Source: Flavobacterium sp.
GTDB lineage: Bacteria > Bacteroidota > Bacteroidia > Flavobacteriales > Flavobacteriaceae
Assembly: GCA_023251135.1 (NCBI GenBank)
Contig: JAHEZJ010000007.1
Coordinates: 1 to 64,000 of the forward strand
Reading direction: 5' to 3'
DNA: 64,000 bases
Under the pieces are notes generated by a model. The model had not been told where the DNA came from. It did no database searches and saw nothing but the letters and a program-made list of their open reading frames with translations. The position numbers and the translations under genes are program-made. This document shows positions 17,617-26,555 of this stretch, piece after piece; position 1 is the stretch's first letter, and every line of letters begins with the position of its first letter.

Positions 17617-18744
17617 TTAAATATCACATAGTTTTTTTGCAGCTGCTTCAAGGGTAGGGTTATCTTTGGCAAAGCAAAAACGTATTAGCTTTTGATCTTT
17701 GTGATCGGAATAGAAAGAAGAAATTGGAATTGCGGCAACACCATGTTCGGTGATTAAATTTTTACAGAAAGTAACATCGTCTTCATTTGAAATGCCGGCA
17801 TAAGAAGCCACCTGAAAATAAGTTCCTTCGCAAAGTTTCAATTCAAATCGGCTGTTTTGAAGCAATTTCTGAAAATAATCTCTTTTTTCCTGATAGAATT
17901 TTCCAAGCAGGCTGACATCCACAACATCTAAATACTGACTAATAGCAGCCTGTGAAATACTATTCACGCTAAAAACCAAAAATTGATGTACTTTTTTGAT
18001 CTCTTTCATTAAATGTTCCGGAGCAATGGTATAACCAATTTTCCAGCCCGTAATATGAAATGATTTTCCGAAAGAAGAAACCATGATACAGCGGTTTAGA
18101 AGGAATTCTTTGGTATGTGCCGAAATGTGTTTTTCTTCAAAAGTGATATACTCGTAAACTTCATCAGATAATACCAGTATATCCGGGTGTTGCTCTAATA
18201 ATGTTTCAAGTTGAAGAAAATCATTTTGGGTCAAAATTTTTCCTGTGGGATTGTGCGGATTATTGATGATAATCATCTTCGTTTTTGAAGAACAGGCTTT
18301 TGCTATCGTTTCCCAGTTAGGCGTATAGTCGTCATTTAGCGCAACACGAATTGGTTTTGCATTACACAATAAAACCGGAGATTCATACGAATCATAACTC
18401 GGATCTAAGATAATGACTTCGTCTCCTGTTTTTATCAAAGCCAGTATGGTAGTGAAAATTCCCTGAGTGGCTCCGGCTGTAACCAGAATCTCGGTTTCGG
18501 GTCTGATAATTCGGTTATAGGAGGTGTGAACCAATTTTGCGATTTGCTCCATCAATGGCGGATAACCGGCCATTGGAGTGTATTGGTGCACGTTTTCTTT
18601 TGTGAGTTTTGCCAGTATGTCTGTTAATCTTTCGTCTACAGGAAAATTCGGAAATCCCTGTGATAGATTAATCGCATTGTGTTCCGTTGCCATTTTAGAC
18701 ATGACCGTAAAAATACTGGTGGTAATGTTTGGGAGTTTACTCAT
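17617..18744 (-). CDS. PLP-dependent aminotransferase (methionine/kynurenine type)
   Basis: A 375-residue fold-type I aminotransferase of the class I/II family close to YbdL and kynurenine aminotransferases. Features are NLSQGFPNFPVD near the N-terminus, ATQGIF, the cofactor segment NNPHNPTGK, LSDEVYEYI and the Schiff-base Lys in SSFGKSFHITGWKIGY. Substrates are probably methionine or aromatic amino acids. Its start overlaps the stop of the preceding TonB-C lipoprotein gene by 8 bases, so the two are translationally coupled. Confidence 0.85.
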   Translation of the reverse strand: MSKLPNITTSIFTVMSKMATEHNAINLSQGFPNFPVDERLTDILAKLTKENVHQYTPMAGYPPLMEQIAKLVHTSYNRIIRPETEILVTAGATQGIFTTILALIKTGDEVIILDPSYDSYESPVLLCNAKPIRVALNDDYTPNWETIAKACSSKTKMIIINNPHNPTGKILTQNDFLQLETLLEQHPDILVLSDEVYEYITFEEKHISAHTKEFLLNRCIMVSSFGKSFHITGWKIGYTIAPEHLMKEIKKVHQFLVFSVNSISQAAISQYLDVVDVSLLGKFYQEKRDYFQKLLQNSRFELKLCEGTYFQVASYAGISNEDDVTFCKNLITEHGVAAIPISSFYSDHKDQKLIRFCFAKDNPTLEAAAKKLCDI

Positions 18745-19246
18745 CTTGATATACGTCTATTGGTATTGTTAAGTAATAACGAACTCTTACAGTATCATTA
18801 TTATGTATTCCGGGAAACCATCTAGGACATTTTTTCATAAGACGAACGGCTTCTTTTCCTGTTCCGTAACCTGCGTCTTTGGTGAATTTTGGATCACTCA
18901 GAGTGCCATCTTTTTCAACTATGAAATTAACATCGACTGTTCCTTTTACCTGAAGCTCGTCTTCGGGATAGTGATAATTAAATCTGATAAATTTATGAAG
19001 TTTTTTTAGTCCTCCTTCAAAATCAGGTTTTACATCTATTGAATCAATATTGTAGACTGTGGTGTCTTCTTTTATTTGAATTTCACTATCGTCTGTATGG
19101 GTATCTATTTCTGAAACAGCGTTTTCATCGTCAGTAGCTGTGGCAACATTTTGTTCTGTGTCTATGTTTTTTGATACTTTTTTAGTATCAGAAGAGGAAA
19201 TACAATGTGTTAAACAAAGGAATAACAGAACGTATATTTTTTTCAT
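18737..19246 (-). CDS. Lipoprotein with TonB C-terminal domain
   Basis: A 169-residue lipoprotein. The signal ends in a lipobox-like LTHC, with Cys15 as the lipidation site. An acidic linker (about residues 20-75) is followed by a TonB-C/energy-transducer-like domain (about 78-165: KGTVDVNFIVEKDGTLSD, then GTGKEAVRLMKKCPRWFPG). There is no N-terminal membrane anchor of the TonB type, so it may be a periplasmic scaffold rather than a true energy transducer. It overlaps the aminotransferase gene by 8 bases. Confidence 0.78.
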   Translation of the reverse strand: MKKIYVLLFLCLTHCISSSDTKKVSKNIDTEQNVATATDDENAVSEIDTHTDDSEIQIKEDTTVYNIDSIDVKPDFEGGLKKLHKFIRFNYHYPEDELQVKGTVDVNFIVEKDGTLSDPKFTKDAGYGTGKEAVRLMKKCPRWFPGIHNNDTVRVRYYLTIPIDVYQDE

Positions 19247-19268
19247 AAATAAGATTTAGAAGTCAAAT

Positions 19269-19982
19269 TTACATTTTATGGATGATAAAAATGGTTGGCC
19301 TGTTGTGTAAATCTACTTTTAATTTTTTCCAGTCCGAAACACGCATCGTTTTGATGAATTCTGTGGGTAATGTAATGTCTGTTGCGATACACAGATGGGT
19401 AGAAGGATTCAGAATTTGTAAAATGTCTTCTACTAATTTGTTATTTCTATAAGGCGTTTCAATAAAAAGCTGAGACTGGTTTTTATCCTGAGACAGTTTT
19501 TCAAAATACTTTAATGCCGATTTTTTCTCGTCTTTATCAATTGGTAAATAGCCGTTGAAAGTAAAACTTTGACCGTTCATACCAGAAGCCATCATAGCCA
19601 ATAAAATAGAAGACGGACCAACCAATGGTACGACCTGAATTCCTTTTTCATGTGCCAATTTTACAATTACAGCACCTGGATCGGCAACTCCCGGACAACC
19701 GGCTTCGCTCATTAAACCCACATTTTTTCCTTCGAGTAAAGGCTTGATGAAGTCTAAATGCTCGCTTGGCTCTGTACGTTTGTTAAGCGTAAAAAGAATT
19801 AGTTCTGATTGCTTTTTCTCTGGAGATACCGCTTTTATTGATTTGCGGGCCGTTTTTTCGTTTTCAACAATATAGTGGTCTATAAAATCGATACTTCTTT
19901 TAACAGTTTGAGGTAAAACATCCATCGGATCGCTTTCACCCATTGTTGTTGGAATTAAATAAAGTTTTCCGAGAAGTTTCAT
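19269..19982 (-). CDS. RsmI-like SAM-dependent (tetrapyrrole-fold) methyltransferase
   Basis: A 237-residue methylase of the RsmI/CbiF fold. It begins KLYLIPTTMGE, has SEAGCPGVADPGAVIVKLAHEKGI (the SAM-site GxPxxxDPG pattern) and VPLVGPSSILLAMMASGMNGQSF. RsmI modifies 16S rRNA C1402 with ribose 2'-O-methylation. This protein is shorter than the roughly 280-residue E. coli enzyme, so the same activity is only probable. It lies 34 bases after the phosphatase gene in the dnaA series. Confidence 0.8.
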   Translation of the reverse strand: MKLLGKLYLIPTTMGESDPMDVLPQTVKRSIDFIDHYIVENEKTARKSIKAVSPEKKQSELILFTLNKRTEPSEHLDFIKPLLEGKNVGLMSEAGCPGVADPGAVIVKLAHEKGIQVVPLVGPSSILLAMMASGMNGQSFTFNGYLPIDKDEKKSALKYFEKLSQDKNQSQLFIETPYRNNKLVEDILQILNPSTHLCIATDITLPTEFIKTMRVSDWKKLKVDLHNRPTIFIIHKM

Positions 19983-20016
19983 GTCTGTCTTTTTATGTTG
20001 TTAGGAAAAGAAGAAC

Positions 20017-20484
20017 TTATAAGTGTTTTTCGATAAGTTTCTTCGAAATGATATCGGTTACTTCGTCTAACATTTGATATACATTATCAAATCCGTTGGT
20101 GACACCGAAGTAGGGATCCGGGACATCTACATTTTCGCCCGGAAATAATTCGTCTAAAATGAGACAAACTTTATTTTTTTGTGCTTCGTTCTGAGCCAGT
20201 TTGATAACGTCGTCATAATTCGAAGAATCCATCACATAGATGTAATCAAAAGTAGTGAAGTCAGCAGTTTTGAATTGTCTTCCTTTTTGGTTTCCAATGT
20301 CGAGGCCGTTTTTTTTGGCAACTGCTATAGATCGTTTGTCAGGGGAGTGGCCTACATGCCAGGATCCGGTTCCGGCTGAGTCAACGATGAAATTATTTTT
20401 AGGCAATTTTGAAGCTAAAATACCTTCAGCTAAAGGGGATCTGCAAATGTTCCCCAAACAAACCATTAAGATTTTTACTGGCAT
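20017..20484 (-). CDS. Low-molecular-weight protein-tyrosine phosphatase
   Basis: A 155-residue cytosolic phosphatase. The active-site loop CLGNICRSP (Cys9, Arg15) and the general-acid motif VPDPYFG near residue 120 are intact. It could act on phosphotyrosine proteins, often those controlling polysaccharide export, or on other phosphoesters. It starts 9 bases after the dnaA stop, so it is cotranscribed with dnaA. Confidence 0.9.
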   Translation of the reverse strand: MPVKILMVCLGNICRSPLAEGILASKLPKNNFIVDSAGTGSWHVGHSPDKRSIAVAKKNGLDIGNQKGRQFKTADFTTFDYIYVMDSSNYDDVIKLAQNEAQKNKVCLILDELFPGENVDVPDPYFGVTNGFDNVYQMLDEVTDIISKKLIEKHL

Positions 20485-20493
20485 GGTGCGCGT

Positions 20494-21921
20494 TTATAGC
20501 GTTAGTTTTTTGTTAATGTCTTCGACAAATTTTTTGAATTGTTTGTCTGTAGAAACTAAATTATCAACTGTTTTGCAAGCGTGTAATACGGTAGCGTGGT
20601 CGCGATCTCCAATTTGTGAGCCAATGTTTGCCAAAGAAGCTTTTGTGAATTTCTTTGCAAAAAACATGGCCAATTGTCTCGCCTGTACCACGTGCCTCTT
20701 TCGGGTTTTCGATTGAAGCGTTTCGATATCAAGCTGAAAATAATCAGATACAATTTTTTGGATATAATCGATAGAGATTTCTCTCTTTACGTTTTTAACA
20801 AATTTCTCTACAACGCTTTTGGCCAATTCAATAGTAACTTCTTTTTTATTGAAAGAAGACTGAGCGATTAAGGAAATAATAGCTCCTTCTAATTCTCTAA
20901 CGTTACTTTTGATGTTGCGCGCTACATATTCAATAATATCTTCCGGCATCTCAACACCATCGCGATACAGTATGTTTTTTAAGATCGAAATTCTGGTTTC
21001 GTAATCCGGCTGATGCAATTCGGCAGACAGTCCCCATTTGAAACGGGATAACAAACGCTGCTCAATATCCTGCATGTCAACAGGAGCCTTGTCGGAAGTT
21101 AGGATTACCTGTTTTCCGTTTTGGTGTAAATAGTTGAAAATGTGGAAAAATACATCCTGTGTTCCTGATTTTCCGGATAAAAATTGAACGTCGTCAATAA
21201 TTAAAACATCGATTAATTGGTAAAAATGGATGAAATCATTACGATTGTTCTTTTTTACCGAATCAATATATTGTTGCGTGAAAATCTCGGCAGAAATATA
21301 TAAAACCGTTTTTTCAGGATATTTATCTTTTACTTCCACACCTATAGCGTGTGCAAGGTGTGTTTTTCCTAATCCAACTCCTCCGAAAATTAATAACGGA
21401 TTAAAGGATGTTCCTCCGGGTTTGTTGGCAACAGCCATACCTGCAGAACGGGCCAAACGGTTGGAATCTCCTTCAAGGAAATTGTCAAAACTATAATTAG
21501 GATTTAACTGTGATTCAATTTTTAAATTTCTGATCCCCGGAATTACAAACGGATTTTTAAGTTCAGGATTTAAGTTTTTAAACGGAGCATCAACCTCTTG
21601 CGGTTTCATTGGAACTCTGTTGGAACTTGGCAGCTGCTCGGTAAAAGGCTGTTTATTTCCATAAGTGTTCTCCATTTTAATTTTATAGAGTAACTTTGCG
21701 TTTTTTCCCAGTTCTTTGGTAAGCGCAACTTTCAATAATTTTACGTAATGCTCTTCGAGCCATTCATAGAAAAATTTACTTGGTACTTGAATGTATAACG
21801 CGTTGTCGGTTAGCTCAACTGATTTGATTGGTTCAAACCAAGTTTTGTATGCTTGATCTTGAATATTGTCCTTTATAAAAGACAAACAGTTTTCCCATAC
21901 CGATTGAGCAGTTTTAGTCAT
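20494..21921 (-). CDS. dnaA: Chromosomal replication initiator DnaA
   Basis: A 475-residue AAA+ initiator that binds DnaA boxes and opens the origin. Domain I is at about residues 1-85 (WENCLSFIKDNI, YKTWFEPI) and the linker at about 86-140. The AAA+ domain has Walker A GGVGLGKTHLAHAIG near 178-192 and Walker B VLIIDDVQF. The C-terminal DNA-binding domain carries the signature GDRDHATVLHACK. It leads a minus-strand series with the phosphatase, RsmI-like, TonB-C and aminotransferase genes. No DnaA-box cluster is visible upstream, so oriC is probably elsewhere. Confidence 0.96.
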   Translation of the reverse strand: MTKTAQSVWENCLSFIKDNIQDQAYKTWFEPIKSVELTDNALYIQVPSKFFYEWLEEHYVKLLKVALTKELGKNAKLLYKIKMENTYGNKQPFTEQLPSSNRVPMKPQEVDAPFKNLNPELKNPFVIPGIRNLKIESQLNPNYSFDNFLEGDSNRLARSAGMAVANKPGGTSFNPLLIFGGVGLGKTHLAHAIGVEVKDKYPEKTVLYISAEIFTQQYIDSVKKNNRNDFIHFYQLIDVLIIDDVQFLSGKSGTQDVFFHIFNYLHQNGKQVILTSDKAPVDMQDIEQRLLSRFKWGLSAELHQPDYETRISILKNILYRDGVEMPEDIIEYVARNIKSNVRELEGAIISLIAQSSFNKKEVTIELAKSVVEKFVKNVKREISIDYIQKIVSDYFQLDIETLQSKTRKRHVVQARQLAMFFAKKFTKASLANIGSQIGDRDHATVLHACKTVDNLVSTDKQFKKFVEDINKKLTL

Positions 21922-22108
21922 AGATTCAAATAAATTTTCTTATTATTGATAAAGATTCTCCTAATAAAAAAGGAGCAATTTTATTCCGTATTTCGGGATA
22001 ACAAATATGTGAACAAATTTCTGTAAAAAAAAATATTTTGAACTCTAATTTTATAAAAAAAAGTTGTAAGTAAACTTTTTAAACTTAATTTTTTTTAATC
22101 TGAAAATA

Positions 22109-22513
22109 ATGAAAAATCATCAAACGCAAGTGCGTGTTCGTTACTCGGAAACCGATCAAATGGGCGTTGTTTATCACGGAAATTATGTACCCTATTTTGA
22201 GATCGGACGCGTGGAATGGCTTAGAAATAAAGGGATTTCATATAAAAGTATGGAAGAAAGCGGTATTGGACTGCCGATTGTTTCGATGCAAATAAATTAT
22301 AAAAAATCAGCGCGTTATGATGAGCTTCTTACAATTCATACTGCTTTCAAAAGTCAGTCGTCTGTCAAGATTGAATTTGATTGCGCAATCTATAACGAAG
22401 CAGATGAGTTATTAACAACTGCTGTGTTTATTTTAGTATTTATTTCGTTAAAAACGGGTCGTCCTACAGCACCTCCAGATTACATTTTAGAATTATTTAA
22501 AACACTGGTATAA
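22109..22513 (+). CDS. Acyl-CoA thioesterase (YbgC/4HBT family)
   Basis: A 134-residue hot-dog-fold thioesterase. The conserved YSETDQMGVVYHGNYVPYFE contains the catalytic Asp and the following His/Tyr segment of the 4HBT family. The rest, with RVEWLRNKGISY and SARYDELLTI, is normal. It hydrolyses acyl-CoA or acyl-ACP; the substrate is not evident. It is divergent from dnaA and convergent with the YigZ-like gene. Confidence 0.87.
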   Translation: MKNHQTQVRVRYSETDQMGVVYHGNYVPYFEIGRVEWLRNKGISYKSMEESGIGLPIVSMQINYKKSARYDELLTIHTAFKSQSSVKIEFDCAIYNEADELLTTAVFILVFISLKTGRPTAPPDYILELFKTLV

Positions 22514-22544
22514 TTGTTAAAATGTGATGCCTTTTACTGTCAAA

Positions 22545-23177
22545 TTATATAATTTTTATATCGATTTCAAACATTAAATCAAAAATGTCGAATACTGATT
22601 CGGCATTTTTTTTGCGCGTTTTGGTCGTTATTTTGCCAATAGGCAGCCCTGTATCTTCGTTAATCTCCATTTCCTGAGCCGTAATTTCCAGTTTTTTCTC
22701 CTTAATAACCCGCATTACTTTATTCATATTTTTGTAATCAAAAGAGATTAAAAAATGAACATCAATTGTCTTTTCAATGATCTCACATACTTCAAGCGTC
22801 ATTTGTGCCGTGGTTTTGTAAGCACTGATTAAGCCGCCAACACCTAATTTAATTCCTCCAAAAATGCGAACCACTACTACAAGAACGTTGGTTACGCCAA
22901 AAGATTGTATCTGTCCGTAAATTGGTGCTCCTGCTGTGTTGCCGGGCTCTCCGTCGTCATTGGCGCGATACGAAATTTTTGGTGCCGTCCCTAATTGATA
23001 CGCATAACAAAAGTGTACAGCATGAGGATGCTGTTTTTTTAAGTTGTCGATAATGGGTTTTACTTCCTCTTCGCTTTCGATAGGAAAGGCGTAGCCAAAG
23101 AACTTACTGCCTTTTTCTTTCAAAAGCATTTCTTCAGATTCAAAAGCAATGGTTTGGTACGTATCGTTAATTTCCAA
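22545..23177 (-). CDS. YigZ/IMPACT-family protein
   Basis: A 210-residue protein of the IMPACT/YigZ family. The N-terminal domain has GSKFFGYAFPIESEEE, HPHAVHFCYAYQLG, DDGEPGNTAGAPI and VRIFGGIKLGVGGLISAY, all family signatures. The C-terminal roughly 70 residues form the smaller ferredoxin-like domain. Bacterial members are linked to translation or proline-peptide processing, but the exact role is unclear. It follows the HAD gene on the minus strand by 38 bases. Confidence 0.87.
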   Translation of the reverse strand: MEINDTYQTIAFESEEMLLKEKGSKFFGYAFPIESEEEVKPIIDNLKKQHPHAVHFCYAYQLGTAPKISYRANDDGEPGNTAGAPIYGQIQSFGVTNVLVVVVRIFGGIKLGVGGLISAYKTTAQMTLEVCEIIEKTIDVHFLISFDYKNMNKVMRVIKEKKLEITAQEMEINEDTGLPIGKITTKTRKKNAESVFDIFDLMFEIDIKII

Positions 23178-23215
23178 ATTGAGTTTGATTTTTTAAGCTG
23201 TGGCAAAAATAACAG

Positions 23216-23818
23216 CTAAAGTATTTGTTTGTCAAATAAATCAACAACATCTTCTTGTCCAACTTGTAAATTCCAGACGTGAAAGCCCAGGGCTGCTGCC
23301 GAATCTGTGTTTTCTTTTTTGTCGTCTACAAACAAAGTTCTCTTGGGTGATAATTCGTGTTTGTTGATCAGGTACTGAAAAACTTCAGCATTGGGTTTTC
23401 GCATTCCAATTTCAAACGAAAAATAGACCTTTTCAAAACACTGATAAAAATCGCTGTAAAACGAAATGCCGGTTTTGTTTTCGAAAGTTTCGATATGAAT
23501 AGCGTCTGTATTACTCAATAGAAACAAGCGGTATTTTTGAGAAAGCAGTTGCAAAAACTCCAGTCGGTACAAAGGAAAATCGGCTAGAATGGCATTCCAT
23601 GCTTCCAGGATTTCTTCGATGGAGGCATTTGGAAGCTCTTTCTGAAAGCCTGCCAGAAAAGCATCACGCGTAATGTCTCCGGTTTCAAACAAAAGATTCA
23701 GGCGGTCCAGCTCGGCAGTCCATTCTGTTAATCCTAATTTTTGTAATCCCGATATAGTGGCTTGTTTGTCTAAATTGATAAAAATATCTCCAAAGTCAAA
23801 AATGATAGTATCAATCAT
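23216..23818 (-). CDS. HAD-IA family hydrolase (YihX-like)
   Basis: A 200-residue phosphatase of the haloacid dehalogenase superfamily. The nucleophile motif is IIFDFGDIFINLD. The second Asp of DxD is a Gly, as in YihX-type members. Also present are FLLSNTDA (motif II), KPNAEVF (motif III Lys) and LFVDDKKENTDSAAALG (motif IV). The substrate is probably a small sugar or nucleotide phosphate. It overlaps the ribD stop by 8 bases and so is coupled to riboflavin synthesis, where a RibD-product phosphatase would be useful. That link is only an inference. Confidence 0.82.
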   Translation of the reverse strand: MIDTIIFDFGDIFINLDKQATISGLQKLGLTEWTAELDRLNLLFETGDITRDAFLAGFQKELPNASIEEILEAWNAILADFPLYRLEFLQLLSQKYRLFLLSNTDAIHIETFENKTGISFYSDFYQCFEKVYFSFEIGMRKPNAEVFQYLINKHELSPKRTLFVDDKKENTDSAAALGFHVWNLQVGQEDVVDLFDKQIL

Positions 23819-24860
23819 GATTTCTAATATTTAATAATTCGTCGCTGAGAATATTAGTTTTTGTTAGGTTTTCTTTTCGAATTAGTGGTGCTTTAGTTCC
23901 ATTTTTAAAAATAGCCTGTCCGATAAAAATTCGGGCTTCGTCCCAAATATTCTGATCGATAAAAGACTGTAAAGTTTGAGCGCCTCCTTCGATAATAACA
24001 GACTGAATTTGATTTTGATGTAAAACAGCTAAAATCTGCGGTAGCATATTGCTGCTAAAATCGATTACTGTAAAGGTAGTGTTTTCTGCCGAAAAGCCGG
24101 TTTCGGATTTTGTAAATACAATGGTTTTTACGCTCCCGTCAAAAACAAAACTCTCTTTTGAAATGCGATTGTGTTGGTCCAGAATAACTCGCGCCGGATG
24201 GTTTCCTGCCCAGTCCCGGGTGTTTAATTTCGGGTTGTCATCTATCACGGTCTGTGTTCCAACCAGAATTGCTTGCTCTTCACTTCTCCATTTGTGAACC
24301 AATTGTCTGGAATAGGGATTGGTGATCCAAATGGGTTTTCGTTCCGCATTTTCCTGTTTTTCAGGAGACAGAAATCCGTCCTGACTTTCGGCCCATTTTA
24401 GGATGATGTAAGGTCTCTTTTTCTGATGAAAAGTAAAGAAACGCTTGTTGAGTTCGTGGCATTCTTTTTCTAAAACCCCAACCGTAACATTGATTCCTGC
24501 GGCAATTAACTTTTTAATACCGTTTCCTGCCACTTTTTCATTAGGATCAACAGTCCCGACAACAACATGTGGAATTTTATGTTCTATAATTAAGTCGCTG
24601 CACGGAGGTGTTTTTCCAAAATGACTGCAAGGTTCTAAACTAACATAAATGGTAGCTTTGCTTAACAGCGATTTGTCTTTTACCGAACGAACGGCATTGA
24701 CTTCCGCATGCGGTTCTCCTGCTTTTTTATGCCAGCCCTCTCCAATAATCTGATTGTCGTAAACGATTACACTTCCTACCATTGGATTTGGGTAAGTGGT
24801 GCCAAAACCATTTTGAGCCAGCTCGATGCAACGTTTTATGTATTTTTCATGTATATTCAC
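23811..24860 (-). CDS. ribD: Riboflavin biosynthesis bifunctional deaminase/reductase RibD
   Basis: A 349-residue enzyme carrying out steps two and three of riboflavin synthesis from GTP. The N-terminal cytidine-deaminase-like domain has HAEVNAV and PCSHFGKTPPCSDLI, giving the zinc ligands. The C-terminal reductase domain starts near residue 148 (RPYIILKWAESQDGF) and contains ILVGTQTVIDDNPKLNTR. It overlaps the downstream HAD gene by 8 bases and is divergent from a GNAT gene. Confidence 0.93.
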   Translation of the reverse strand: MNIHEKYIKRCIELAQNGFGTTYPNPMVGSVIVYDNQIIGEGWHKKAGEPHAEVNAVRSVKDKSLLSKATIYVSLEPCSHFGKTPPCSDLIIEHKIPHVVVGTVDPNEKVAGNGIKKLIAAGINVTVGVLEKECHELNKRFFTFHQKKRPYIILKWAESQDGFLSPEKQENAERKPIWITNPYSRQLVHKWRSEEQAILVGTQTVIDDNPKLNTRDWAGNHPARVILDQHNRISKESFVFDGSVKTIVFTKSETGFSAENTTFTVIDFSSNMLPQILAVLHQNQIQSVIIEGGAQTLQSFIDQNIWDEARIFIGQAIFKNGTKAPLIRKENLTKTNILSDELLNIRNHD

Positions 24861-24935
24861 GATACAAAAGTAGTTATTTTTGAGTTTAGTCCGGATAGTT
24901 TTGGGGTAGTTAAGAAACTATCGAAAAACTATTTT

Positions 24936-24943
24936 TACTTTTG
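24936..24943 (+). promoter_or_regulatory. Probable -7 promoter box for GNAT gene
   Basis: TACTTTTG (TAnnTTTG) lies 26 bases before the ATG at 24970. No well-spaced TTG is visible upstream. Confidence 0.35.
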
Positions 24944-24969
24944 TATAGACATTAAAGGAATAAGGAAAT

Positions 24970-25455
24970 ATGGAAAATTGGACGATCAGAGCCATTAAAA
25001 AAGAAGACAATCAGGCAGTTGCACATTTAATACGCTCTGTATTTGATGAAATGGAAATACCTAAAGTAGGAACGGCCTATGAAGACCCGTATTTAGACTT
25101 AATGTTTGAAGAATACAATAAGCCGAAGTCGGTTTATTTTGTGGTGGAAAAAGACGGCGAAATTATTGGTTGCTGTGGAATTGCGCCCTTAGAAAATGGT
25201 GCTCCGGAGATTTGTGAGTTACAGAAGATGTATTTTTTACCGAAAACCCGTGGTTTGGGAATTGGCAGTAAAATGATGGAAAAATGCTTAGAACAGGCAA
25301 GAGTTTTTGGTTTTGAAAAATGTTATATCGAAACAATGCCTTTTATGCATGCTGCGCAAAAGTTATATGTAAAATCAGGTTTTGAATATTTAGAGGGGCC
25401 TTTGGGTAATACCGGTCACAGTTCCTGTCCTGTCTGGATGTTGAAAAAATTATAG
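24970..25455 (+). CDS. GNAT-family N-acetyltransferase
   Basis: A 161-residue acetyl-CoA-dependent transferase. The acetyl-CoA loop is LPKTRGLGIGSKMMEKCLEQA (about residues 94-114), after the strand GAPEICELQKMYF, and is followed by IETMPFMHAAQKLYVKSGFEYL. The substrate is unknown. It is a single gene between ribD and prmC, with a gap of 85 bases to prmC. Confidence 0.82.
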   Translation: MENWTIRAIKKEDNQAVAHLIRSVFDEMEIPKVGTAYEDPYLDLMFEEYNKPKSVYFVVEKDGEIIGCCGIAPLENGAPEICELQKMYFLPKTRGLGIGSKMMEKCLEQARVFGFEKCYIETMPFMHAAQKLYVKSGFEYLEGPLGNTGHSSCPVWMLKKL

Positions 25456-25540
25456 GATAATGTTGTAGTGAATTTGCATTACAATACTTACCTTGTAATA
25501 CCGTTGCCCCTATCTAAAGAATAATGTTCAAATACCTAAA

Positions 25541-26395
25541 ATGAAAATCAAACAATATCGGACTCAGTTCATTAAAGAATTGTCACCTTTTTACGATGCC
25601 TACGAAGCGGAGAGTTTTTTCTATTTAATTTTAGAAGACAAGCACCAATTGCGACAAATTGATCTGGCATTAAATCATGAATTGGCTTTTACAGAAGATG
25701 ATTTTGTAGTATGGAATTTTTTATTACTGCAGTTAAAGAAAGAAGTTCCGATCCAGTATTTATTAGGTAAAACTAATTTTTATGGTTTGGACTTCGAAGT
25801 CAACGCACATGTTTTAATTCCTCGTCCGGAGACAGAAGAACTGGTAGAGTGGATTATTAATGAGAATTCAGGAAAGGACAAAACAAAAAAAATAAAAATT
25901 CTCGATATTGGAACAGGGAGTGGCTGTATAGCTATTTCATTGGCAAAAAACATTCCCAACGCGGAAGTTTATGCGATTGATGTTTCCAAAAAAGCGATAG
26001 AAACGGCTAAAAGAAATGCCATTCAGAATAAAGTTGAAGTTACTTTTATGCTTCAGAATATTTTAGAAGCAGAAGCGTTAAAGTATGATTTTGATATCAT
26101 CGTTTCGAATCCGCCTTATGTTCGGAATTTAGAAAAAGAAGAAATCAAAAAGAATGTTTTGGATTATGAGCCGCACTTGGCTCTTTTTGTAGAGGACAAC
26201 GATGCTTTGATTTTTTACAGAAAAATTGCCGAATTGGCCAAGAAAAACCTTTTGCAAAACGGACAATTGTATTTTGAAATCAATCAGTATTTAGGCACAG
26301 AAATGACAGATTTGCTTGAAAAAATGGATTTCAGGAATATTGAATTACGCCGAGATATTTATGATAACGACCGGATGATGAAAGGGGGTGTTTGA
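25541..26395 (+). CDS. prmC: Release factor glutamine N5-methyltransferase PrmC
   Basis: A 284-residue SAM-dependent methylase modifying the GGQ glutamine of RF1 and RF2 for efficient termination. The N-terminal helical domain covers about residues 1-95, with PIQYLLGKTNFYGLDFEV and LIPRPETEELVEW leading into the Rossmann methylase domain (ILDIGTGSGCIAISLAK). The catalytic NPPYVRN motif is near residue 189. It is convergent with the downstream permease gene across a repetitive gap. Confidence 0.93.
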   Translation: MKIKQYRTQFIKELSPFYDAYEAESFFYLILEDKHQLRQIDLALNHELAFTEDDFVVWNFLLLQLKKEVPIQYLLGKTNFYGLDFEVNAHVLIPRPETEELVEWIINENSGKDKTKKIKILDIGTGSGCIAISLAKNIPNAEVYAIDVSKKAIETAKRNAIQNKVEVTFMLQNILEAEALKYDFDIIVSNPPYVRNLEKEEIKKNVLDYEPHLALFVEDNDALIFYRKIAELAKKNLLQNGQLYFEINQYLGTEMTDLLEKMDFRNIELRRDIYDNDRMMKGGV

Positions 26396-26397
26396 GT

Positions 26398-26552
26398 TTA
26401 TGGTCATAGTTTACAGTCGCAGTCGCAGTTTGCAGTTAGTTGTTTGACTGTAAGATGTAAATTGTAAGATGTAAATTGTGAGATGTGAACTGTAACCGAA
26501 AACTGAGACTGAGAACTGAGACTGAGAACTGAGACTGCGACTGCATACTAAG
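26398..26552. repeat. Low-complexity intergenic repeat with inverted ends
   Basis: The gap between the convergent prmC and permease genes is filled with CAGTCGCAGTC, GTAAGATGTAAATT and several GAGAACTGAGACT units. CAGTCGCAGTC near 26412 and GACTGCGACTG near 26534 are inverted copies, so the block can fold on itself. It shares words with 5932-6022 and 37513-37630. Confidence 0.6.
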
Positions 26553-26555
26553 AAG

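Noticed and set aside
20255..20716. Plus-strand 153-residue open frame
   Set aside because: It lies antisense across the phosphatase and dnaA genes and has no recognisable domain or start context.
21922..22108. Possible oriC next to dnaA
   Set aside because: The AT-rich gap upstream of dnaA has only a degraded box-like TTGTTCACA and no cluster, so there is no support for an origin here.
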